48,409 nucleotides of DNA. Origin: Lachnospiraceae bacterium (GTDB lineage: Bacteria; Bacillota; Clostridia; Lachnospirales; Lachnospiraceae). Numbering within the stretch: the stretch's first letter is position 1; every line of letters begins with the position of its first letter. Made by a program: the position numbers and the translations under genes. The stretch lies in assembly GCA_017438305.1 (NCBI GenBank), contig JAFRVX010000034.1, positions 1-48,409 of the forward strand, in the 5' to 3' direction. Under the pieces are notes generated by a model, which was given only the letters and a program-made list of their open reading frames with translations, was not told the DNA's origin and searched no databases. Positions 41,719 to 48,409 of the stretch are shown here, piece by piece.

Positions 41719-42459
41719 ATGTTTTTTAATCCCTATCAGGTCCTGGGAGTCAGTGAAACGGCTTCGGACGATGAAATCAAAAAAGCATACAGGGAGCTCA
41801 GCCGGCGCTACCACCCGGATGCGAACATCAATAATCCTAACAAGGACAAGGCGGAAGAGCAGTTCAAACAGGTCCAGCAGGCCTATGATGAGATCATGAA
41901 GATCCGCTCGTCGAGAGGATCAGGAGGCGGATCATCCTACGGCTACGGTCAGCAGAATACCTATGGCTACGGCCGGCAGAACGGTTACGGCTACGGCCGG
42001 CAGAACGGCTACGGATACAAGGAAAGGGACAATTACGGCGGCGCTTTCTATCAGAACCCCTTCGGTTCCTTCTATGAACGCCGCCAGACCCGCCAGGAAA
42101 TGCCGTTGGAATTCCAGGCGGCCGCCAATTATATCAACGCCGGGCATTACCAGGAGGGACTCAATGTGCTGAACCGGATGGAATCCGGATTCCGGAACGC
42201 CCTCTGGTATTATCTGAGAGGTATGGCGAACGCCGGGCTCGGAAACCAGATGAACGCTCTGGAAGACGCCCGGATGGCCTCCTCCCTGGAGCCCAACAAT
42301 ATGCAGTACCGGAGCTTCCTGCAGAGCCTGGAATCCGGCGGCGGCTTCTATAACTCGATGGGACGGGGCTACGGCCGCAATGATATCATGGACTCGAACT
42401 TCCTGTGTCCGACGCTCTGCATGATGTCGCTCTGCTGTCCGTGCAACGGACCCTGTTAA
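41719..42459 (+). CDS. J-domain protein with GYGRQN repeats and Cys-rich C-terminus
   Basis: 246 residues. The N-terminal J domain (residues 1-65) has the HPD motif in [12 protein letters not shown] and would stimulate DnaK. Residues ~70-100 are Gly/Tyr/Gln repeats ([14 protein letters not shown]). Residues ~130-205 look like two TPR-like helices pairs ([40 protein letters not shown]). The end is cysteine-rich ([17 protein letters not shown]), seven Cys in 17 residues, possibly lipid- or metal-linked. It is not a full DnaJ (no central zinc domain). The start directly follows the DUF5685 stop. Confidence 0.9.
   Translation: MFFNPYQVLGVSETASDDEIKKAYRELSRRYHPDANINNPNKDKAEEQFKQVQQAYDEIMKIRSSRGSGGGSSYGYGQQNTYGYGRQNGYGYGRQNGYGYKERDNYGGAFYQNPFGSFYERRQTRQEMPLEFQAAANYINAGHYQEGLNVLNRMESGFRNALWYYLRGMANAGLGNQMNALEDARMASSLEPNNMQYRSFLQSLESGGGFYNSMGRGYGRNDIMDSNFLCPTLCMMSLCCPCNGPC
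41936..42022 (+). repeat. Tandem repeat coding for GYGRQN
   Basis: The DNA unit GGCTACGGCCGGCAGAACGG recurs with small changes between 41936 and 42022 inside the J-domain gene, giving about four copies of a 6-8 residue Gly/Tyr/Gln/Asn unit. Confidence 0.8.
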
Positions 42460-42466
42460 TACTTTT

Positions 42467-42487
42467 GCCGGCAGTATGCCGGCTTTT
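42467..42487 (+). terminator. Short terminator-like hairpin after the J-domain gene
   Basis: GCCGGCA (42467-42473) and TGCCGGC (42477-42483), three-base loop, followed by TTTT. The short T-run suggests partial termination before the deacetylase gene. Confidence 0.6.
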
Positions 42488-42528
42488 GCTCATGGTTATA
42501 CAAAAAAGATGATATGGGGGAAGAAAGA

Positions 42529-43896
42529 ATGAAGAAACTGTTTGCCTGTCTTCTGGCGGGCATCATGCTGTTCGCGGCATCCTGTGCCGGGAATGCGGGA
42601 AAAGAAACCACGGTACCGGTCTCCGGCGAAGCGTCTGAAACGGATCCGGCCAATGCGCCGGTTCTGACAGCCACCGGGGTCCATCTGCGGAAAAGCGCTT
42701 CCATTGCGGCGCTGAGCCTTACCCAGATCCCGGCGGGAAAGGAAGTGAAGCTCCTTTCCGTCGAGGGAGACTGGGCGAAAGTGTCCTATAACGATACAGA
42801 GGGCTATGTGCTCCTGGAGTATCTGGAACAGAACGGCAAAAGGGTGACAGAGGCCGCGAAGGACCCAAAAGAGAGCGAAGCTCCCGGCACTTCTCCGGCG
42901 GAGAATGCTTCCGGCAGCGAAGCCTCTGAAACAGCGGAAACTTCCGCTTCCTCCGAAGCCTCTTCGGCGGATGCGCAGTCCGAAACTTCAGGCGGGACGG
43001 AGCCGTCTTCAGAGACAGCGCCATCCGGACAGGAAGATACCTCCGAAGCCCAGACAGATCCCGTTGCTGAAAGCACGGATCCTCAGCCGGAAACCCAGCC
43101 TTCGGAAGGCCAGAGCAGCGATCCGGGAAACGGCGTGCTTGTCGACAACGGGCTTTTTGACCTTGCCGGCCTGCCCAACAATTCCGTTCCCTACGGCAAC
43201 GACTGGGACGATAAAGATCCCGTCGGCCTGCCCAACGGCGTCCATTACTACGATAACGTTTACGGAAAATACCATCCGGTCTATTATATCAAAACGGATC
43301 AGAAGCTTTTATACCTGACCATGGATGAAGGCTACGAAGCCGGCTACACGCCCACGATCCTGGATACCCTGAGAGACAAGGGCGTCCACGCGGTGTTCTT
43401 TATCACCAAACAGTTCTATGACAGCGATCCGGAACTGGTGCAGCGGATGATCAATGAGGGCCATGTGATCGGAAACCATACCTGCCGCCATCCCTCCGGC
43501 GGATATCCCCGCTATGTGGACGAGCATGGTCTGGATTCCTTTACGGAGGACGTCTCTACCCTTCACAAGCTGGTCTATGACCGGTTCGGCTACACCATGA
43601 GGCTGTTCCGCTTCCCGGAAGGCGAAGCTTCGGAACTGCTTATGGCCAAGCTCAATAATTTAGGCTACACCTCCGTATTCTGGAGCTACGCCCACCGGGA
43701 TTACATCACGGATGACCAGCCAGATCCCCAGGTGACTCTGGAACGCTGCGTCTCCCATATGGCTCCCGGAGCCGTCTATCTGCTTCACGCGGTATCTTCA
43801 TCCAATACCGCGGCGCTGGGAGACTTTATCGACCAGGCCCGGGCAGCGGGTTATGAGTTCGGCGATTTCCCGGTGGACCAGGTTTCCGCGAGATAA
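42529..43896 (+). CDS. Lipoprotein: SH3 domain plus PdaA-type polysaccharide deacetylase
   Basis: 455 residues from ATG 42529 (GGGGGAAG upstream; an ATG at 42514 is less likely). Lipoprotein signal ending LFAASC, SH3b domain at ~40-95 (GVHLRKSASIAAL; DWAKVSYNDTEGYVLLEYL), a Ser/Glu/Thr linker to ~200, and a NodB domain to the end. The first motif reads TMDEGYE (catalytic Asp266, metal position Glu267 instead of Asp). The metal histidines are in NHTCRH (317, 321). FRFPEGEAS and YLLHAVS follow. PdaA deacetylates muramic acid to start delta-lactam formation in spore cortex; the SH3 part suggests a wall-bound role. Confidence 0.92.
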   Translation: MKKLFACLLAGIMLFAASCAGNAGKETTVPVSGEASETDPANAPVLTATGVHLRKSASIAALSLTQIPAGKEVKLLSVEGDWAKVSYNDTEGYVLLEYLEQNGKRVTEAAKDPKESEAPGTSPAENASGSEASETAETSASSEASSADAQSETSGGTEPSSETAPSGQEDTSEAQTDPVAESTDPQPETQPSEGQSSDPGNGVLVDNGLFDLAGLPNNSVPYGNDWDDKDPVGLPNGVHYYDNVYGKYHPVYYIKTDQKLLYLTMDEGYEAGYTPTILDTLRDKGVHAVFFITKQFYDSDPELVQRMINEGHVIGNHTCRHPSGGYPRYVDEHGLDSFTEDVSTLHKLVYDRFGYTMRLFRFPEGEASELLMAKLNNLGYTSVFWSYAHRDYITDDQPDPQVTLERCVSHMAPGAVYLLHAVSSSNTAALGDFIDQARAAGYEFGDFPVDQVSAR

Positions 43897-44001
43897 ACAA
43901 AAAGGACAGATAAGAGGCGCCTTCAGGCGTCCTCCGGAAGCCTCCGGAAAGGCCATTCATAAAAGAATTCGGACCAACTGCAAAAGAATTCAAATAACAA
44001 C

Positions 44002-44030
44002 TTGCATTTCACTTGATTTTCTTATAGAAT
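44002..44030 (+). promoter_or_regulatory. Promoter of the decarboxylase operon
   Basis: TTGCAT (44002-44007), 17-base spacer, TAGAAT (44025-44030). An overlapping alternative, TTGATT (44013-44018) with TATATG (44036-44041), also has a 17-base spacer. Both lie right before or inside the leader hairpin. Confidence 0.65.
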
Positions 44031-44077
44031 GTCGGTATATGGGGAAAAATTGGATCACCCCCGTATACCGACTTTTT
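44031..44077 (+). terminator. Leader terminator/attenuator before the decarboxylase operon
   Basis: GTCGGTATATGGGG (44031-44044) pairs with CCCCGTATACCGAC (44059-44072): 14 bp with one T-G pair and a 14-base loop, followed by TTTTTGTTTT. It is a strong intrinsic terminator placed between the promoter and the first gene, 28 bases before the start. It may end read-through from the deacetylase gene or attenuate the operon. Confidence 0.82.
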
Positions 44078-44104
44078 GTTTTAAAGGTTTAGGAGGTTTA
44101 GAGC

Positions 44105-45478
44105 ATGAGCGAACAGACAAAAGCGCTGGCCAGAATTGAAGGTCTGGCGGATGAAGGCAGCTTTGTGGAAATCGGCGCTTATGTTACGGCCCGCGAGACG
44201 GACTTCTCTCTTTCCGAGAAGAAGGAAGCCGGAGACGGTGTCGTAACAGGGTACGCAACCATCGAAAGGAAACTGGTCTTTGTCTACAGCCAGGATGCTG
44301 CCGTTCTCGGCGGATCCCTTGGCGAGATGCATGCAAAGAAGATCATCAGACTGTATGAGATGGCTATGAAGATGGGCGCGCCCATCATCGGACTCATCGA
44401 CTGCGCGGGCGTCCGGCTGGAAGAATCCACCGACGGACTGTATGCCTTCGGTGAACTGTTTAAGGTCCAGGCCAAGGCATCCGGCATCGTTCCCGAGATT
44501 CAGATCGTCTTCGGCAAATGCGGCGGCGGCATGGCTTTATCGGCCGGCGTGGCGGACTTTGTATTCATGGAAGAGAAGAACGCAGCCCTCTTCGTGAACG
44601 CGCCGAATACCCTTGACGGCAACTATAAAGAGAAGATCAACACCGCATCCGCAGCCTATCAGGCAGCAAATACCGGCCTTGTGGATGGTGCGGGCACCGA
44701 AGACGAAGTGCTTGAAGCGGTTCGTTCGCTGGTGGCCATCCTGCCGTCCAACAATGAAGAACCTGCCGTCCAGGAGACCCAGGACGACCTGAACCGCCTT
44801 ACCGGCCAGCTGGAAGGCGTTAAGGACGTTAAGGAGATCATCTCCGTCGTGGCGGACTACGGCCAGTTTGTGGAAGTGAAGAAGGAATACGGCAAAGATG
44901 TGACCGCGGGCTTTATCCGGCTCGACGGCATCACCGTCGGCGTCGTGGGCAACGCAGAAGAGAAGATCTCCGCCGCGGGATGCGAAAAGACCGCAGCCTT
45001 TGTTACTTTCTGCGACGCTTTCGAGATCCCGGTGCTGACCCTTACCGGCGTGACCGGCTTTGCTTCCGAGATCGAAGAAGAAAAGAATATGGCCAAGGCG
45101 GCTTCCCTGATGACCTATGCCTTTGCCAATACGACGGTCCCCAGGATCGGCGTCGTCGTGGCCGACAGCTACGGTTCCGCCTATACGGCCATGAATTCCA
45201 AGGCCATCGGCTGTGACATTGTTTACGCTCTGGAAGGCGTGAAGATCGGCCTGATGGATGCCGGCATGGCAGCCAAGATCCTGGCGAAGGACGCGAAGGA
45301 TATCCCGGAAGTCCGGGCAGCCTTCGATGAAAAGCAGACGGCGGAAGCCTCCGCAAGACGCGGCTATATCGACGAGATCGTTTCCGCTTCAACGTTAAGG
45401 AAGAACATCCTCATCGCGCTCGAGATGCTTTTCAACAAGCGGGAAGAGGCTCCTTATAAAAAACACGCAGCCAAGTAA
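44105..45478 (+). CDS. Acyl-CoA carboxyltransferase subunit (methylmalonyl-CoA decarboxylase alpha-like)
   Basis: 457 residues with two crotonase-fold halves. The first (KLVFVYSQDAAVLGGSLGEMHAKKI, IGLIDCAGVRLEES, GKCGGGMALSAGVADFVFM) and the second (VTAGFIRLDGITVGVVGN, PVLTLTGVTGFASEIEEEK, VVVADSYGSAYTAMNSKAI) are those of biotin-dependent carboxyltransferases that move CO2 between an acyl-CoA and biotin. In this operon it would decarboxylate methylmalonyl- or malonyl-CoA for the sodium pump. It is ~50 residues shorter than the usual ~510. AGGAGG precedes the ATG. Confidence 0.9.
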   Translation: MSEQTKALARIEGLADEGSFVEIGAYVTARETDFSLSEKKEAGDGVVTGYATIERKLVFVYSQDAAVLGGSLGEMHAKKIIRLYEMAMKMGAPIIGLIDCAGVRLEESTDGLYAFGELFKVQAKASGIVPEIQIVFGKCGGGMALSAGVADFVFMEEKNAALFVNAPNTLDGNYKEKINTASAAYQAANTGLVDGAGTEDEVLEAVRSLVAILPSNNEEPAVQETQDDLNRLTGQLEGVKDVKEIISVVADYGQFVEVKKEYGKDVTAGFIRLDGITVGVVGNAEEKISAAGCEKTAAFVTFCDAFEIPVLTLTGVTGFASEIEEEKNMAKAASLMTYAFANTTVPRIGVVVADSYGSAYTAMNSKAIGCDIVYALEGVKIGLMDAGMAAKILAKDAKDIPEVRAAFDEKQTAEASARRGYIDEIVSASTLRKNILIALEMLFNKREEAPYKKHAAK

Positions 45479-45490
45479 CGGAGGAACATT

Positions 45491-45832
45491 ATGGGCGAAA
45501 TTTTAGCGAATGCCGGATTGAATACCCTTATGGGTATGGGCGTCGTTTTCGTCGTGCTCATCCTGATCTCCTTTGTCATTTCCGGCTTCAGCCTCATCAA
45601 CAAGGCGGAGGCCAGGATGAAGAACAGGGGAAAGCAGCCTGAGACACCCGCTCCGAAAGCGCCTCCGGCGGCGGCGCAGCCGGTGGTGGAAGAAGATGAC
45701 GTCACCGATGATACAGAGCTTGCCGCGGTGATTGCGGCGGCCATAGCAGCTTACGAGGGAACGGCAGCGGAAGGCATCGTGGTCCGTTCCATCCGGAAAG
45801 TCAATTCACAGAAAACCTGGAAGAGAGGATAA
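45491..45832 (+). CDS. OadG-type gamma/delta subunit of sodium-pump decarboxylase
   Basis: A 113-residue membrane subunit: one N-terminal transmembrane helix (GMGVVFVVLILISFVISGF), a Pro/Ala linker, and a C-terminal amphipathic segment (AAVIAAAIAAYEG ... VRSIRKV). Such subunits hold the carboxyltransferase and the beta pump together. It lies between the carboxyltransferase and the biotin carrier with gaps of 12 and 5 bases. Confidence 0.9.
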   Translation: MGEILANAGLNTLMGMGVVFVVLILISFVISGFSLINKAEARMKNRGKQPETPAPKAPPAAAQPVVEEDDVTDDTELAAVIAAAIAAYEGTAAEGIVVRSIRKVNSQKTWKRG

Positions 45833-45837
45833 ACAAG

Positions 45838-46212
45838 ATGAAAAATTATACCATTACAGTTAACGGCAATGTTTACAATGTAACCGTAGAAGAAGGCACC
45901 ACCGCCGGCGTGGTTCAGGCACCGGTCCAGTCCGTGGCTTCTGTCGCTGCACCGAAGAAGGCCGCAGCTGCGGCTCCTGCCTCTTCCGGCGCCCAGGGCG
46001 GCGTGCAGATCGTGGCGCCCATGCCCGGCAAGATCCTGGGCATCAAGGCCAAGGCCGGCGACCAGGTCACCAAGGGCCAGGTCATCGCCGTTCTTGAAGC
46101 CATGAAGATGGAAAATGAGATCGTCGCTCCCCAGGACGGCGTGATCGCCACCATCGATACCTCCGAAGGCGCTTCCGTTGAAGCCGGCGCGGTTCTGGCC
46201 ACCATGAACTGA
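45838..46212 (+). CDS. Biotin carrier subunit (biotinyl domain protein)
   Basis: 124 residues: N-terminal YTITVNGNVYNVTVEEG, a mobile Ala/Pro/Ser linker (~25-55), and a biotinyl domain with the modification site EAMKMEN, biotin-lysine at Lys90. It carries CO2 from the carboxyltransferase to the membrane pump. The length fits the separate carrier subunit of clostridial decarboxylases. Confidence 0.95.
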   Translation: MKNYTITVNGNVYNVTVEEGTTAGVVQAPVQSVASVAAPKKAAAAAPASSGAQGGVQIVAPMPGKILGIKAKAGDQVTKGQVIAVLEAMKMENEIVAPQDGVIATIDTSEGASVEAGAVLATMN

Positions 46213-46247
46213 GATTTCCAGGGATATAAAAACATAAGGAGACTGAC

Positions 46248-47375
46248 ATGAGTTATGTAATGAATACTTTAAGCAATCTCCTCGGCCAGACGGCTTTTAT
46301 GAGTCTGACCTGGGGAAATTACTTAATGATCGTGGTCGCCCTGTTCTTTATGTACCTGGCAATCGCGAAGGATTACGAGCCGCTGCTGCTGGTTCCCATA
46401 TCCTTCGGCATGCTGCTCGTGAATATCTATCCGGATATCATGAAGGAAGGCGGCCTTCTGCACTACTTCTATCTGCTGGACGAATGGAGCATCCTGCCGT
46501 CTCTGATCTTCATGGGCGTAGGCGCCATGACGGATTTCGCTCCCCTGATCGCCAATCCCAAGAGCTTCCTTTTGGGCGCGGCAGCTCAGTTCGGCATCTA
46601 CATGGCCTATTTCATGGCCATCTTCATGGGCTTTAACGATAAGGCGGCAGCCGCCATCTCCATCATCGGCGGCGCCGACGGCCCCACCTCCATCTTCCTG
46701 TGTTCCAAGCTCGGCCAGGTCGAATACATGGGTCCCATCGCTGTAGCGGCTTATTCCTACATGTCCCTGGTGCCTGTTATCCAGCCGCCCATCATGAAGC
46801 TTCTCACCACGGAAGAGGAGCGGAAGATCAAAATGGAACAGCTCCGTCCCGTTTCCAAGCTGGAAAGGATCCTGTTCCCCATTATCGTTACCATCGTTGT
46901 CTGTATGATTCTTCCCACCACGGCACCCCTGGTAGGCATGCTGATGCTGGGCAACCTGTTCCGGGAATCCGGTGTTGTGAAGCAGCTTTCCGAGACCGCG
47001 TCCAACGCGCTGATGTACATCGTCGTCATCATCCTGGGCACCTCCGTAGGCGCCACCACCTCCGCGGAAGCCTTCCTGAAGCTGGATACCCTTAAGATCG
47101 TTGCCCTGGGCATGATCGCCTTTGCCTTCGGTACCGCAGCCGGCGTGCTGTTCGGCAAGCTCATGAGCAAGCTGAGCCACGGCAAGGTGAATCCCCTCAT
47201 CGGTTCCGCCGGTGTTTCCGCGGTTCCCATGGCGGCCCGTGTTTCCCAGAAAGTCGGCGCCGAAGCCGATCCCACCAACTTCCTGCTCATGCATGCCATG
47301 GGTCCGAACGTAGCGGGCGTTATCGGCACCGCTGTTGCGGCAGGCACCTTCATGGCGATCTTCGGTGTTAAGTAA
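46248..47375 (+). CDS. oadB: Sodium-ion-translocating decarboxylase beta subunit
   Basis: A polytopic membrane protein of 375 residues that decarboxylates carboxybiotin and exports sodium ions. The family motif [15 protein letters not shown] contains the essential Asp. The region [31 protein letters not shown] and [17 protein letters not shown] is highly conserved. About nine to eleven membrane segments. AAGGAG precedes the ATG. The same pump could serve either carboxyltransferase of the operon. Confidence 0.96.
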   Translation: MSYVMNTLSNLLGQTAFMSLTWGNYLMIVVALFFMYLAIAKDYEPLLLVPISFGMLLVNIYPDIMKEGGLLHYFYLLDEWSILPSLIFMGVGAMTDFAPLIANPKSFLLGAAAQFGIYMAYFMAIFMGFNDKAAAAISIIGGADGPTSIFLCSKLGQVEYMGPIAVAAYSYMSLVPVIQPPIMKLLTTEEERKIKMEQLRPVSKLERILFPIIVTIVVCMILPTTAPLVGMLMLGNLFRESGVVKQLSETASNALMYIVVIILGTSVGATTSAEAFLKLDTLKIVALGMIAFAFGTAAGVLFGKLMSKLSHGKVNPLIGSAGVSAVPMAARVSQKVGAEADPTNFLLMHAMGPNVAGVIGTAVAAGTFMAIFGVK

Positions 47376-47399
47376 ATCAGGTGGTAAAGGAGTTTAATC

Positions 47400-48409
47400 A
47401 TGGCAAAAAAACCCGTTAAAATAACAGAAACCGTTCTCCGTGACGCTCATCAGTCGCTGATCGCGACCCGTATGACCACGGAAGAAATGCTTCCCATCGT
47501 CCCGAAGCTGGACCAGGTGGGCTATCATTCCGTCGAATGCTGGGGCGGTGCTACCTTCGATGCCTGCCTCCGCTTCCTGAAGGAAGATCCCTGGGACCGT
47601 TTAAGAAAGCTCCGCGACGGCTTCAAGAACACCAAGCTCCAGATGCTCTTCAGAGGACAGAACATCCTGGGCTACAACCATTATTCCGATGACGTGGTGG
47701 AATACTTCGTTCAGAAGTCCATTGCCAACGGCATTGACATCATCCGTATCTTTGACTGCTTCAACGATTTAAGAAATCTGGAGACCGCCGTCAAAGCCGC
47801 GAAGAAGGAAAAAGGCGAAACCCAGATCGCTCTTTCCTATACCCTGGGCGATGCCTACACCCTGGACTACTGGAAAGAGACCGCCAGACAGGTAGAAGAG
47901 ATGGGCGCGGATTCCCTCTGCATCAAGGACATGGCCGGCCTTCTGGTTCCCTATGAAGCCACCCGCCTGGTGTCTGCCTTAAGAGAGGGAACGGACCTTC
48001 CCATCCAGATCCATACCCATTACACCTCCGGCTGTGCCGCCATGACTTATCTTAAGTCCATCGAAGCCGGCGCGGACATCATCGATACCGCCATTTCTCC
48101 CTTTGCCATGGGCACCTCCCAGCCGGCAACGGAAGTCATGGTGGAGACCTTCCGGGGCACCGAATACGACACCGGTCTTGACCTGAACCTGCTTTCCGAG
48201 ATCGCGGACTACTTCCGTCCCATCCAGGAGAAGTATCTGGAAAAAGGCACCCTTTCCCCGAAGGTCATGGGCGTCAACATCAAGACGCTTCTGTACCAGG
48301 TTCCCGGCGGCATGCTTTCCAACCTGGTTTCCCAGCTGAAGGAAGCCCATGCGGAAGACAAGTACTACGATGTGCTTGAGGAGATCCCGAAGGTCCGTAA
48401 GGACCTGGG
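47400..48409 (+). CDS. oadA: Oxaloacetate decarboxylase alpha subunit / pyruvate carboxylase B-type carboxyltransferase (partial)
   Basis: The gene starts ATG at 47400 with AAAGGAG upstream, and runs off the window; 336 residues are visible. The HMGL-like TIM barrel opens ITETVLRDAHQSLIATRM (metal Asp), then VECWGGATFDACLRFL, MLFRGQNILGYNHY, RIFDCFNDLRNL, IKDMAGLL and the metal histidines in IHTHYTSG. The end visible is the start of the second domain. It is a biotin-dependent carboxyltransferase acting on oxaloacetate or pyruvate. A C-terminal biotinyl domain, if any, lies outside. Confidence 0.96.
   Translation, partial: MAKKPVKITETVLRDAHQSLIATRMTTEEMLPIVPKLDQVGYHSVECWGGATFDACLRFLKEDPWDRLRKLRDGFKNTKLQMLFRGQNILGYNHYSDDVVEYFVQKSIANGIDIIRIFDCFNDLRNLETAVKAAKKEKGETQIALSYTLGDAYTLDYWKETARQVEEMGADSLCIKDMAGLLVPYEATRLVSALREGTDLPIQIHTHYTSGCAAMTYLKSIEAGADIIDTAISPFAMGTSQPATEVMVETFRGTEYDTGLDLNLLSEIADYFRPIQEKYLEKGTLSPKVMGVNIKTLLYQVPGGMLSNLVSQLKEAHAEDKYYDVLEEIPKVRKDL

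Noticed and set aside
46323..47294. 323-codon minus frame opposite oadB
   Set aside because: His/Gly/Asp-rich shadow of a membrane protein gene.

Overview
The window looks like chromosomal core DNA of a Gram-positive anaerobe of the Clostridia, most like Lachnospiraceae. This rests on gene order (cysS-mrnC-rlmB; ylxM-ffh-rpsP-khpA-rimM-trmD; hprK-murB-whiA-HPr; mraZ-rsmH-ftsL-PBP-mraY-murD-ftsQ-ftsZ), strong AGGAGG-type ribosome binding sites, sigma-A-like promoters, a PdaA-type deacetylase, a DUF5685 protein and a biotin-dependent sodium-pump decarboxylase operon. The DNA is fairly GC-rich and densely coded, so most long antisense frames are shadows. No tRNA, rRNA, CRISPR array, transposase, phage or classical defence gene was seen.

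Layout. 1-4728: 3' end of cysS, then mrnC, rlmB, pgsA, and topA. 4729-12691: after a promoter lying inside a hairpin comes the translation/secretion run ylxM to trmD. It leads straight into an unrecognised 413-residue protein and then hprK, murB, a short whiA and an HPr-like protein without the phosphorylatable histidine. 12733-19412: two aminopeptidases (M24 and M18) and two GT2-type glycosyltransferase genes, the second with two catalytic domains, closed by strong terminators. 19588-22983 (minus strand): a secreted VanW protein with a Thr/Glu tail, a DUF1292 protein and the GTPase YchF. 23102-31974: a reduced division and cell-wall (dcw) cluster with its own MraZ-type operator. It lacks murE, murF, murG and a SEDS flippase/polymerase gene.

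31975-38171: a compact element predicted to fold as a four-way-junction RNA (32046-32209), a Wzy-like polymerase, dUTPase, a eukaryote-type UDP-sugar pyrophosphorylase (minus), divergent 6-phosphofructokinase, and a second SpoU methyltransferase. 38253-43896: cell-envelope genes: an SH3/coiled-coil/lytic-transglycosylase lipoprotein, a small zinc-ribbon membrane protein, a DUF5685 protein, a J-domain protein with a cysteine-rich tail, and an SH3/polysaccharide-deacetylase lipoprotein. 44002-end: a promoter, a leader terminator hairpin, and an operon for a biotin-dependent sodium-translocating decarboxylase with two different carboxyltransferases, the second cut by the window edge.

The main theme is envelope growth (precursor synthesis, division, hydrolases, glycan assembly) joined to core translation genes and to carbon-state signalling (HPrK with a Crh-like target). 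The best candidate for something undescribed is the structured element at 32046-32209. Next are the HPr-like protein, the promoter/hairpin overlaps at three operons, and the 413-residue protein between trmD and hprK.
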